The notes beneath the pieces were generated by a model. That model saw only the letters and a list, made by a program, of their open reading frames with translations. It did not search any database and was not told the origin of the DNA. DNA of 64,000 nt from Gonatopus flavifemur (lineage: Eukaryota; Arthropoda; Insecta; Hymenoptera; Dryinidae): assembly GCA_018340375.1 (NCBI GenBank), contig JAFFJZ010000004.1:23720001-23784000 (forward strand), in the 5' to 3' direction. Position numbers and translations under genes: made by a program. Positions 55,214-64,000 of this stretch are shown here, in pieces. Each line of letters opens with the position of its first letter. The stretch's first letter is position 1.

Positions 55214-55732
55214 AGACTGTTCCATAAATCAGTTCAGAGAAACCTTGTAGACAAAATCTTTACTCGGATGGGACGCTCGTATCCCGTTGAGACCCAAACA
55301 TTTGAAATATCCACTGAATCCCAATTCCTAACACAAACTCTGCAGCAGTGAATGATCATTTAAATCCGTTCAAACTACACTGTAAAAAATGTGGGGCGTT
55401 CGTCTTCACACTAGTGGTGGATTTCGTCCCCTTATTCTAGGGAAATTGTTTCCCCATAAAAAATGAGTTCTCCCATTTCTCAACCACGATCGTATATACA
55501 AGTCTGGAAACTTATCGAAATTTCAATGATGGGGAAGGTTCTCTCATTGGAGAATTTTTTGCCGCATCTTGTGGTGGCGCTGTAATCCGAGTGTGGATTT
55601 TCAACTGTAGAGCAATAAAGAGAAGTGAACAGTAGATATTTCCATCTCTCGTGCACAAAAAGAAACAATCACATTGCGTTTACAACGCCGCTATAAGTTG
55701 GCACCATTGTGTGTAAAAAATTTCATCCTTAA

Positions 55733-55943
55733 GGGCATTCATCACAGGCAAAGTTACTAGATCTCTCCCCCCAGTTTTCTCAACGATTAATGAATATAAT
55801 CGATTTTAATGAGCAGGTGCATCTTCTTAGCATATCAAAGAAAGTGCAGCTACTCTTTATTTTTCATTTTATTTGTTCGTTTCTGAGAAAACTGGGGAGC
55901 GATTTTGGAATCTAGTAAATTTTTGGGAAGGTAGTGAATGCCG
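55733..55943. mobile_element. TTAA-flanked MITE (piggyBac-like?)
   Basis: GGGCATTCATCACAGGC pairs with CGGCATTCACTACC (inverse of the right), and both arms share TTACTAGAT and CCCCAGTTTTCTCA. TTAA lies outside both ends (55729-55732, 55944-55947), the piggyBac-type target. The terminal bases GGG versus CGG are not a perfect piggyBac end. Confidence 0.5.
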
Positions 55944-56615
55944 TTAAGAGAACCATCCCCACCCTAGGAGTTCCCAGACCTATGTGTTGGTAACAAGGTG
56001 GAGAAGTTGCGTGTTTTTTGTTATAAACAAGACGGAATAGAAGAAATTGCAATGAGTCAACGTTTGTGGTCATATACTACTGTGGGCAAAAAATAGTAAG
56101 ACTTTGTTCATAATGTTTAAATTCTCAATTTATTCTTCCAAATCTATTCCGTCCCCCTCAAAGTAATCCCCCTGGCCCCAATACACTTGTGCCAACGTTT
56201 TTTCCAATCCTCCAAACAGTTGTTGACTCAAAACGGTTTCCCTGGAGCGGTCGTTTGAGTTTGCTGAATAGCCAGAAATCACACGGAGCTGAATCGGGCG
56301 AATACGGTGGCTGCGGCACGGTATTGGTTGAAAATTTGGCGAACAACTCACGGAGAATCAATGCAGTATGCGAAGGTACATTATCATGGTGCAAAAACCA
56401 AGAGTTGTTGGCCCATAATTCCGGCCTCCTTTATATAATAGCTTCGCGCAAAAGACGTATAACACTCAAATAGTATTCCTTGTCGACGGTTTGGCCGGTT
56501 GGAAGGAATTCGGAGTGCACCACACCTCGATAGTCGAAGAAAACTGTCAACATAACCTTGATTTTTGACCTGCTTTGACGTGGTTTTTTCGGCTTCGGCT
56601 CACTGTATATATTAT

Positions 56616-56862
56616 CCCAGATAGAAAAGCATGCTCTGAATGTTTTGTAACATAACGTGCCGTAAACATACTATCATGAACTCCGCTCAGCTTGCAATGA
56701 TGCATAGAATGTAAACATTATGTTTCAATTATGGTGCCATCACCTCGTTTTGCTACCAATAACAATGCTTTATGCGGAAACACCTTGGCACCATGATGCG
56801 AACATTTCTTGGCGTGCATGTCACCATTATGATGGCATTGTGGAGACATTTTTCTATCTGGG
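56616..56862. mobile_element. Fold-back with GGTGCCATGATG theme, CCCAGATAGAAAA ends
   Basis: CCCAGATAGAAAAGCATGC pairs with CCCAGATAGAAAAATGTC (inverse of the right). ATGGTGCCA, TGGCACCATGATG and CATGATGC words repeat in both orientations. TAT lies on both outer sides, a possible 3-bp duplication. It has the same end type as 52730-52947. Confidence 0.75.
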
Positions 56863-57035
56863 TATGATTGTCTGTTGCGATCATCACTATCTCATCCATC
56901 CACGTGAATCCATAATATTGCTAACAATTCATGATTACAGGTGTTTAATGATCAAAAAAATTGATTATGAAGTAGTTTTCGGTGACATGCAGAAGTTTAT
57001 ATTGACGGGAATTTTTATTTTAACGGCATTTTTTC

Positions 57036-57216
57036 CTAATATTCCCACGATATTCGTGGCAATATATTCTGAGAATATTTGAAACAGTCCCATTCAAACA
57101 TTCTGAGAATGTACGTAGAATATATTTGCACGTAATAAGAATCTCCATAGAATATTCGAATATCTTCAACGTATATTCTCACAACATTCTCAGAATGTCC
57201 GTGGGCTACCTGGGTG
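57036..57216. mobile_element. Fold-back with ATTCTGAGAAT theme, CCCAGGTAGCCCACG end
   Basis: ATTCTCAGAAT/ATTCTGAGAAT words fill the segment. The inverse of the right end, CCCAGGTAGCCCACGG, pairs only partly with the left TTCCCACGATATTCGTGG. The left end may be truncated. Confidence 0.6.
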
Positions 57217-57440
57217 TTGATCATCAGTTGATATTGATGGCCGTCCTGAACGTGGTTCGTCGTCAACGCGTTCTCGACCCTCATTGAATAATTTGTACCA
57301 ATCAAAAACACTTGCTCGCGACGAACAATTATCACCGAAGGCCTTTTGCAACATCCTGAACGTTTCGGCACCAGAAATTTGATGGAGCTCCTTTGTTGAA
57401 TAATTTAACTCATTGTAAAAATTGCCGAATGCACTTTTTG

Positions 57441-57681
57441 CACTGATCTATAGTATACGCTGGATAGTGCATAGCTCACCGAACGTGTTCCACTTAGAAA
57501 GCTATATATATCGGTGGAATTCCCCCTATCCAACAAAAAGTAATAGAATCAATCAATCCTGCGCGGCTATTGATCAGGAAGGCGGTGCAATTGACCGTAT
57601 ATGGCGGCGCCTTGATGGGAACCAAGCTCGCATACGGGAAGGCTATGCTATGCACTATCCAGTGTATACTATAGATCAGTG
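57441..57681. mobile_element. Fold-back with CACTG ends and perfect 8-bp target duplication
   Basis: CACTGATCTATAGTATACGC and the inverse CACTGATCTATAGTATACAC start the arms, which then share TGGATAGTGCATAGC. ACTTTTTG occurs exactly on both sides (57433-57440, 57682-57689). An 8-bp duplication with CA...TG ends fits the hAT superfamily. 241 bp, non-coding, inserted into mariner 4. Confidence 0.9.
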
Positions 57682-57861
57682 ACTTTTTGTATTCCAGAAA
57701 GACAAGCGTATACTAAACACTAATGATTATTTTAATGTGGCATTTGGCACAGATGTCACTGACAGTCATACCAACCTAGAAAAAAAATATTTCGACGAAT
57801 TGGTTTTCGCGCGAAATTCAAATTAAAAAGTCTGACTATTTCTTGCCCACAGTAGTATGAT

Positions 57862-58043
57862 AGTCAAGACAGTATTTCGACGGGATAAGCATCGCAGAAG
57901 TACAAAGTGGACAGCTCTAGGCTCGCTGCAGTAACCCAGAACACCACGGGACGCTGGCTGCACAGGGTATTGTATCCTCGACCGACCTAATTGACCATCC
58001 GAAAGTGACGAACTGTCGAAGATGTCATGATTATTCATGTGTT
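57862..58043 (+). repeat. Dispersed repeat, copy 1 (inverted copy at 63227)
   Basis: TACAAAGTGGACAGCTCTAG, GCTCGCTGCAGTAAC, TGTATCCTCGACC and ACCATCCGAAAGTGACGAAC appear in the same order in the reverse complement of 63227-63411, with few differences. No protein content was recognised. Confidence 0.85.
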
Positions 58044-58061
58044 GTCATGAGGGAAGATTTA

Positions 58062-58551
58062 CCCTGGTAAAAATGGAAGGGAGAGTGAACGAAGCGTATG
58101 TTGGAGAGTAACCGAAAAGTTAATAGAAAGTATACGAAGCTTGAATGTGAGGGATACAAAAAGTATGTAAGGAGGAAATTGAAGCGAAGGAAGCGTATAA
58201 AATTCGTAAAACCCAAATAAAAAAATTGCACCCCGAAGCGAGGATCGAACCGATGACTTTCAATAATGGCAGACGAGGATTTTATCTACTGAGCCATGAA
58301 TCGTCGTTGGGATCAACCGCTTCAAGATCTGATTTGAAGTTAGAATAGGAATGGTTCACACACGCTCAATGTAACTCATTATCGCTCTACATGGAGCGTG
58401 TGTAAAACGGGATCGAGAGCTTATGAAGCGTATATGGAACGTATGATTTCATCGCTTCACAGTAAGCAGGCATCACACGCTCGAGGAAGAGGGAAATGAG
58501 ACATTTTTCGCTTCCTCCGCGCTTCGTGTATACGCTCCATTTTCACCAGGG
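58062..58551. mobile_element. Fold-back with GAAGCGTATA theme, CCCTGGTRAAAATGGA ends
   Basis: CCCTGGTAAAAATGGAAGGG pairs with CCCTGGTGAAAATGGAGCG (inverse of the right). GAAGCGTAT/ATACGCTTC words repeat on both sides. A tRNA-like SINE head lies in the middle (58231-58305). 490 bp. Confidence 0.8.
58231..58305 (-). mobile_element. tRNA-derived SINE head or tRNA pseudogene
   Basis: On the minus strand, ATGGCTCAGTAGATAAAA gives an A-box and GGTTCGATCCTCGC a B-box (consensus GGTTCGANTCC) at about tRNA spacing. The stems do not pair fully. It may instead be a decayed tRNA captured by the fold-back. Confidence 0.5.
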
Positions 58552-59178
58552 TAGCTGTGTTACCAAATCGCGGTATAATTTTTTCGAACTTGAGAATGGA
58601 TCGGGTGAATTCATTGTTACTGTCAGCTTCGCAGACTCCGTCAAACTACATGCACCTCTCTCTGGCGTGTGTCTGGTAAGTGAGATGTACCACATTCTAC
58701 TTAGGTACATCACTGGTCATAATGAGAGAATCCGAGAATTCCTCACTACCTCACTTTTAGAATAAGAAGTAGAGGAAAAAGTCAACAGGTGCTCCAATGC
58801 TTCAGGGCACACTCATCTGTGAGTTGAATATTAATCGAATCTGAGTAATTAGATTCCTAGAGTGCATGTGAGTTCAGATTTTGAGGTAATCCTGGGCACC
58901 AAGATTCAGGTTAAGATATCGATAGATTTAAAGGGTAGTTGAATTTGGTATCCTTTGTAGATCCTTCTCTGTATATGTACGTATTCTCTATAATTGGTTA
59001 TAATTTGTCCTATATTTTTGTTCGAAGATGCCAGTGATAGAGATTTCTACACATTCATCGCATTCGCAGAGACAAATAGTTCTCTAACCTGTGTAATCCA
59101 ATTATATGTTTTATTTTGCTTCCGTGAATTTGCTAATATTTCTAACCTTGTGGAGCAAAGTTTCAGTAGACGGTGTTC
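58552..59178. other. Nothing recognised
   Basis: Mixed-composition sequence without supported gene, repeat or terminal-repeat pair. Confidence 0.4.
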
Positions 59179-59480
59179 AGGCATCCAGGGCCGTGGAGAG
59201 AAAATCCGGGCCCGGGGGGAAGCGACTTATGGACCCCAATTCTCTTGAAATTGGGTTGAAAAAGGGTTGAAAAACTTCATTCTCATCAAGGAATAATAAA
59301 AAGTTCCTTGATTTCGGAATCAACAATATATACCTCATCATATATCTTTCGTTCCATTTGAGTTGGAAACCGTTTAACAAAAACGGAAGGAGATGAAATA
59401 CTTAAGAAAAATCCGGGCCCCAAGGGAACTCCTGGCCCGGGTGAAACACCCTGGCAGGCCCCCCCTCTCGTCAGGCCTGC
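59179..59480. mobile_element. Repeat with GGGCCCGG ends and GA-rich hairpin
   Basis: CAGGGCCGTGGAGAGAAAAT then CCGGGCCCGGGGGGAA on the left, and CCGGGCCCC (59412) plus CAGGCCCCCCCTCTCGTCAG on the right, form an imperfect inverted pair. GC-rich ends contrast with an AT-rich middle. Probably a DNA-transposon MITE; class not determined. Confidence 0.5.
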
Positions 59481-59658
59481 AGGTATCTCATATTTTTTCT
59501 CCTAATCAGGTCAGAACTCGTGTGAAAATATGTGCAGCTAGCGGAAGTGTATCCACTTCATTTCTGACAGCATAATTTGGAGTATTGACAGGTAGTTGTA
59601 ATATTTTTTTCAAAAACTGACTTCGAACTTTTTCAATTTGGTCTAGGTATCTAAGGCT

Positions 59659-60553
59659 CTAGGTTTGAGCCCCATACACAATGCTTCTAACAAGGGATTC
59701 AAAGAGTGTATTTGAGGTGGACCAGGAGTCTGTATTCGTTGCCCTTATCAAGGAGACTGTGGCACTTATAGCGTTATTGGTTTTTGTTAACGTAGAGTGA
59801 AGCGATCTCATAAAAATTGCCGAGTTTGTAAAGATAAATCCAAGGTACTCACGCTGCCAAGTTACATCTATCTGTAATTCACCATAATGGAATGAAGGGT
59901 ATTTTCTTGATTGGGAGTGTCCAGCCGTTTTGAAAATAAGTATTCCAGTTTTCTTCGTGTTGACATCAAGACTAAATGTATTGCAGTAATATTTCAGAGC
60001 TGCAATCAGTTCTTCCATATTTATAAACGTATCTGCAAGAAGCACGAGGTCATCCGCATAAGCTAACAAGAGTAGATCGGTTTTGTGGTTTATTGAAACT
60101 CCTGTAATTCCCTTTTTCCGGGGAAATTCTTCAAGGTCAGCTATAAATGAAGCAAATAAAATGGGACTCCAAATTTCTCCTTGAAGAAATCGTTCAGTTA
60201 TATCAACGGGTTTGATGTTACCAGACTGGAGTTTTGCAGATGCTGTGGCTTTCGAGTATAAGCTGATTAACAAATTTATGAACTTGGTACCGGTGCCAAG
60301 CGAGTACAATTTGTGCCATAGTAAGGATTTGTGCCATTGTAACTGAGTCAAAGGCTTTGCGGAAACCAACAAAATCAACAAAAAAAGCAAAAATTTCCCC
60401 CTTTGATCGATGAAGGTGAATTTGAATGATAGAATTTAATATAAAAAGATTATCAATAGCGTCTCTTCCTGATCGAAATCCAGACTGCCACTCAGGCATC
60501 AGACCCTCTCTATCAGCCCATCGTGATAAACGTATGTATATGTGTGTATTCAT
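59659..60553 (-). pseudogene. Reverse transcriptase domain of LINE A
   Basis: Two overlapping frames on the minus strand. The first (from 60553) has EWQSGFRSGRDAIDNLF and FAFFVDFVGFRKAFDSV. The second has LWHKLYSLGTGTKFINLL, FLQGEIWSPILFASF, the catalytic box LLLAYADDLVLLAD (YADD at 60060-60049) and LDVNTKKTGILIF, then REYLGFIFT. The break is near 60330, where a short MAQI-coding unit is duplicated. The normal G.RQGD motif is altered to FLQGEI. Not functional as it stands. Confidence 0.9.
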
Positions 60554-60637
60554 TTATTTATATTTCACCGGCGCCTACTCACATAGCTTATAGGCGTCGC
60601 TCCTCTACATCTCCTATCTCCCTCTCTCTAACTTACA

Positions 60638-61007
60638 CACGGAGAGAAAAAATTTGCTGACGCAGCAGATCGAGGTATTAAATATAGAATAGCAAAATTT
60701 TTTGCTGACCTAGCTAAAAATTTGCTATAACAGCAATCGTGTCAGCTACGACTGCAATTTTTTAGCTGTGGCAGCAAAAAATGTTTGCTCCGCCAGCAAA
60801 TTTTCAGTATTATATACAGAATAGCAAACAAATTTTGCTGGGATAGCAAACATTTTTTGCTGCCACAGCTGAAAATTCGCTGTCGTAGCTAACAAGATTG
60901 CTGGAACAGCAAATAGTTTGCTGTCACAGCAAAGAATTTGCTGCTCTGGCAAAAGGAACTCAGCGAAAGTAGATTTCGCTGCCACAGCGAATTCCTTTTT
61001 CTCCGTG
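60638..61007. mobile_element. Fold-back with TTTGCTG/CAGCAAA theme, CACGGAGAAAAA ends
   Basis: CACGGAGAGAAAAAATTTGC pairs with CACGGAGAAAAAGGAATTCG (inverse of the right). CAGCAAA and TTTGCTG words occur more than a dozen times. 370 bp. It sits in the DNA that interrupts LINE A, beyond the truncated end of LINE B. Confidence 0.82.
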
Positions 61008-61188
61008 CAAACTTTCCTCTAAGATACAAAATAAAATCAAAATAAACCAGAAAGAAAAAAAGGTAAAACCAAAATAGACCAAAAATAAACTGTTTCTTCT
61101 TTTGCTTCTTCTTTCTCCACTCTATCGTCGTCTTCCTTTCCTTTCCCGGTTCCCTTCCCCTCAGCTCCTGTTCTTATGTACTCTCCCT

Positions 61189-61932
61189 TCACTCCTTTTC
61201 CTTTCTCCCTCCGCGTCTGTCCTCTCTCATTAAATCTCTATCCACCACATATATCCCAAATTTCCTCAGCACATCTTTCTTCTCCCACACATCCTTTACC
61301 GTCTCTTCACTTTCCCACCTTATCCACACGTCCTTTCCTTTCGCCCCGATTCTCCTTATTTCTTTCGCCCTCAACTCCAAGCCCATCTCCTCCTCCATTA
61401 CTTCTAACAGCTTTGCCGTGACTTTTATCTCCCTCGCTCCCCATCCTCTCACGATCACGTTCTTCTTCCTCCATCTTCTGTCCTTTTCCTTCCATTCTTC
61501 CCCCCTCTTCGTATGCTCCCTCCTTTCCATCGTGGATTCTCCATCCTCCTCTCTCCTTTTCCCCCCGCTCTCCCGCCTCCTCTAATTTCTTCCGGCAGAC
61601 GGCTCTCCTCCTTTCACCCCTCCGGCTCCTTTTTCCTCACCGCTTTCCTCCGTCACTCGCCCCTCTCTTTCTTCCTTGTCGTCCTCCTTGACCTCAACAG
61701 ATGGCAGCACCTCTCCTTCTTGCACGCTTTCTCTATCTCCCTCCAACTCACCTACTACTTTTCTCATCACCTCCATTATGCTCTCCTGCAACATTACCTT
61801 CCGTGTTTTTTTTAATTCTCCCCTAATCTTCTCCATCCTCCTCTCCCATTCTTCTCTCTTCTGCTTCATCTTCCTCTCCACCTCTTCTTCCACGGGCTCC
61901 TTCATTTCTTCCCTCTCCATCTCATTCACCAC
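61189..61932 (-). pseudogene. ORF1 (gag-like) of a second LINE
   Basis: One minus-strand frame with a single in-frame TAG (61584-61582). The N-terminal half is a highly charged coiled coil (EEVERKMKQKREEWERRMEK). The C-terminal half has KNVIVRGWGAREIKVTAKLL, AKEIRRIGAKGKDVWIRWES and FGIYVVDRDLMREDR, matching the RRM-like nucleic-acid-binding module of LINE ORF1 proteins found in insects. In such elements it coats the RNA as a trimer-forming chaperone. The matching RT ORF is absent. The opposite strand is CT-rich and gives long spurious frames. Confidence 0.7.
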
Positions 61933-62194
61933 GTGTCACACCATCTCGTTTGGCCACTTTCCACCTCTTTTTCCCTTTTTCACCACGAACTTTATCCCGA
62001 AATAAAGCCTTGCCTTCTTCACTACCTGCACACACTTCAAAAAACACCCAATACTAGTCTTTCCTCCGCCGGGTTACAGGTTACAGTACTCAAGGAGACG
62101 GTCGATATCAGGGTTCATTCATTGTGGATACATAGAAGAGAGATATTTTTCCCAAGTATCGCTCCCTATACAGTCATTCACTTGAACTCGAAAT

Positions 62195-63173
62195 CTATAC
62201 TTGTTTACTAATTTCCAAAAGGTGGCTAAATCTGTTGTAGATGCAAGTTGGAATTATAAGACTCCTTCCGTATTCCGTACACTTGGATTGAAGCAGTTTC
62301 TTGTGTAGATCCTTATTTTCCAGATATATTCCAAGGGTGTCAGTTGAAAAATGATGTTTCTTGCAAATTCCTAAAAGAGAATCTACCCTCGATTTAGAGC
62401 GTTTACATTCACTATCATACCACGGTTTGGTGCCTTTTCTCTTTTTAACTCCTGGGGTAAACATTCCTAAGTCACGAGACACATTAATGATAGTTTTCGA
62501 TAAATTATTATTGATTTCATCAACAGAGGCGTAGATCCGTGAAACGGTTGGGGAGGAACGCATGGATTTTTGATAATTCGAAATATAATTAGTTTTCCAA
62601 ACTGAGCGGAATTTCGGTTTGGATCAGTGTTGCTGATAGGAACCGCTGAAGTGAGAGCGGCTGGGAAGTGATCAGACATCGTATATATATATGTAATACC
62701 TCCAAATTTTCAATGCTTTTCAAACCAGTAAAATTGCTCCACACCAAATCGATTACCGGTGAACCTCTATAATTGTGGAAGGTGAATTGCGCGGGAGAAT
62801 CTTTAGGAGATCTACCATTGAGGAGAACGAAATCGTTACTCTCCATAACATCCACCAGTCCCCGGCCCCTAGTGTTGATCACTGGGTCAAGGGAAGATCT
62901 TTCCGCGGTAATGTGGAAGATATCAGGTAATATGCTATTGTCTACCTGATTTGCGTCGGAAATCCTAGCGTTAAAATCACCGCCTGAAACAATCATTGAT
63001 TGAGGGTATTTGGCCATAATGGAGTTCAAAATATCGGATAAATGCTCTGAGAATTGAACGAAGTTCGAGGTTGGACTGAAGTAAATAACACCAATTATGA
63101 AACCAAATGATTTGTGTATGAATCTAGCGAAAATGTAATCAGTCGATAAAAACAAGGTTTCACCTTGAAACAA
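62195..63173 (-). pseudogene. Endonuclease domain and linker of LINE A
   Basis: The frame from 63173 has FIIGVIYFSPTSN, MIVSGGDFNARIS (catalytic GDFNA), NTRGRGLVDVMESNDFVLLN and SPVIDLVWSN. After a frameshift at an AT-dinucleotide run (about 62682-62694) the final SDHFP motif appears in another frame (62679). A third frame (62563-62195) has TKPWYDSECKRSKSRVDSLL, a typical linker between EN and RT. Key EN residues are present but the reading frame is broken. Confidence 0.88.
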
Positions 63174-63226
63174 ATAACCATTATATAAATAATCAAGCTA
63201 ACACAGCTAAATTCTATCTCACAGCA

Positions 63227-63411
63227 ACATATGAATAATCATGAAATCTTTCACAGTTCGTCACTTTCGGATGGTTAATTAGGTTGGTCGAGGATACAAC
63301 ACCCTATGCAGCCAGCGTCCCGTGATGTTGTGAGTTACTGCAGCGAGCCTAGAGCTGTCCACTTTGTACTTTTGCAATGCTCACGCGGTTGACATACTGT
63401 TTTGACCATCA
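63227..63411 (-). repeat. Dispersed repeat, copy 2 (inverted relative to 57862)
   Basis: The reverse complement matches 57862-58043 from AAGTACAAAGTGGACAGCTC to CGAAAGTGACGAACTGT. Copies are about 5.2 kb apart in opposite orientation. Confidence 0.85.
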
Positions 63412-63668
63412 TATATGACCACATTCTCACGAGGTATTCGACGAAAACAGTCATTTTTTAAGAAATTACAAAAGTTAATAAAATCCTGTGAATTGTTGAA
63501 ACCGTAACCGTGATGTGCAAGGGTCAAACGTTGACCGATTGTAATTTTTTTTATTTCGTTTTGTTTGTCATCGCAAAACGAAACTTTCCCATACTGTTAC
63601 GTTCCGAATTTGGAAAATTTTTCATTTTTGGCCCACCTCACTGTATGTGAGCCTGTGTCCTCAACTAA

Positions 63669-64000
63669 TGTTGGACGTTCTTTTCACTATATTCCAAAGC
63701 TGCAAGATTAGGGGGCTTCCAAGGGGAATCTTTCAATGAATTGGCTTTATTGGATGAAATGACCAATGAAGAGACCCTAGTCCCACTTGACCTGAAAACA
63801 ATGTCGCAGTCTCAGACGACAGGTTGTTGTACTGTACAGGAATATAAGGGAATATTTTCAATTGAAAAACTATTCTACAAATATTCACATAATATTTCGG
63901 TCATTCTTATTCGATTTGCGTATGATTGTGATAATTTAAAAATTGTGCTTCCCACAAAAATCTTAAAAAATTCGCAGACGAAAATGACATTTGAGTCAAC
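63669..64000 (+). other. Open frame running off the right edge
   Basis: After a TAA at 63666-63668 the frame stays open for 110 codons to the window end. It includes GGFQGESFNELALLDEMTNE and TLVPLDLKTMSQSQ, then a less protein-like stretch. I recognise no domain. It could be the start of an exon (an acceptor-like AG precedes at 63710) or chance. Confidence 0.25.

Larger units (their letters stand above)
56120..57420 (-). pseudogene. mariner transposase, N- and C-terminal parts only
   Basis: On the minus strand the N-terminal part (57420 to about 57220) includes NYSTKELHQISGAETFRML-like, FDWYKLFNEGRERVDDEPRS and GRPSIS. The C-terminal part (56612 to 56120) includes PRQSRSKIKVMLTVFFDYRG, HHDNVPSHTALILREL, PQPPYSPDSAPCDFWLF and GDYFEGD. 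Spacing between the last two catalytic aspartates is 34 residues. The linker and first aspartate are gone, and frameshifts occur in the C-terminal part. Not functional. Confidence 0.88.
56076..57855 (-). mobile_element. mariner element 4 with replaced middle
   Basis: TIRs CTACTGTGGGCAAAAAATAG and (inverse right) CTACTGTGGGCAAGAAATAG are flanked by TA (56074-56075, 57856-57857). The transposase runs on the minus strand, but its central third is replaced by two fold-backs (56616-56862, 57036-57216). A third fold-back (57441-57681) sits upstream of the coding start. It is 1780 bp against about 1.3 kb for a normal mariner. Confidence 0.88.
59659..63173 (-). mobile_element. Non-LTR retrotransposon A, interrupted and decayed
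   Basis: In minus-strand order: an apurinic-type endonuclease (63173-62589), a linker region (62563-62195), then about 1.6 kb of unrelated DNA holding a second LINE's ORF1 and a fold-back, then the RT palm (60553-59659). The part between linker and RT finger region is missing. Frameshifts occur in both halves. The order EN-RT is that of APE-type LINEs; I cannot assign the clade firmly. Confidence 0.75.

Noticed and set aside
8075..58305. Functional tRNA genes at the A/B-box sites
   Set aside because: D-arm and T-arm are present, but acceptor and anticodon stems do not pair properly, and one type is present in two matching copies. SINE origin fits better.
61176..62005. Several long + strand frames rich in Ser/Pro/Leu
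   Set aside because: They are complements of the GA-rich LINE ORF1 on the minus strand, which has recognisable domain content.

Overview
This is AT-rich eukaryotic nuclear DNA, almost certainly from an insect or a close arthropod relative. The evidence is several mariner transposases of insect type, hAT elements, non-LTR retrotransposons, tRNA-derived SINEs and short spliceosomal introns. Nothing is arranged as bacterial operons. Coding density is very low. Nearly everything that can be recognised is mobile DNA, and much of it is nested.

Host gene: one probable cellular gene lies on the + strand. Five exons (33694-33866, 33933-34034, 36672-36912, 52270-52476, 54401-54532) join with consistent splice sites and phases into 285 codons of a coiled-coil protein. 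Its layout resembles the axonemal nexin-dynein regulatory complex subunit DRC10 (IQCD). The third visible intron is about 15.4 kb and is packed with repeats. Two long direct repeats (34948-35305 and 39379-40008) flank exon 3. The usual C-terminal IQ region was not found, so the gene is partial or continues beyond the window.

Left part (1-33 kb): a spliced fragment of a repetitive gene family (1-953); a LINE tail; a TAGGGATG-ended hAT with 8-bp target duplication (2553-3820); a pogo/Tigger-like element with TA duplication (4078-5270); and a 1.4-kb fold-back (8685-10066). At 12952-17290 there is a nest in which a hAT contains a second hAT (14461-16739), which contains a mariner (14693-15987). 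That mariner has an intact 349-codon DD34D transposase. A dead mariner follows (18818-20086), then a GC-rich block (25236-26430) and tRNA-derived SINEs.

Middle and right (34-64 kb): many fold-back elements; a further TAGGGRTG hAT (46904-48524); a decayed mariner (48640-49441); a long-TIR MITE (49805-50507); a LINE RT fragment; a TTAA-flanked MITE; a mariner with its middle replaced by fold-backs (56076-57855); and a minus-strand LINE (59659-63173) interrupted by the ORF1 of a second LINE.

The most distinctive feature is a large set of fold-back sequences, at least thirty. Each has short terminal repeats drawn from a few recurring types (CCCTGGTRRAAA, CACTG/CACGG plus A-run, CCCAGATAG, CCCAYACAGC, CCCACGTAG) and an interior built from many diverged copies of one short palindromic theme that differs from element to element. 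One of them (57441-57681) has a perfect 8-bp target duplication, which points to hAT-type mobilisation. Three hATs here keep only the C-terminal dimerisation domain of their transposase, one of them as an uninterrupted 151-codon frame.
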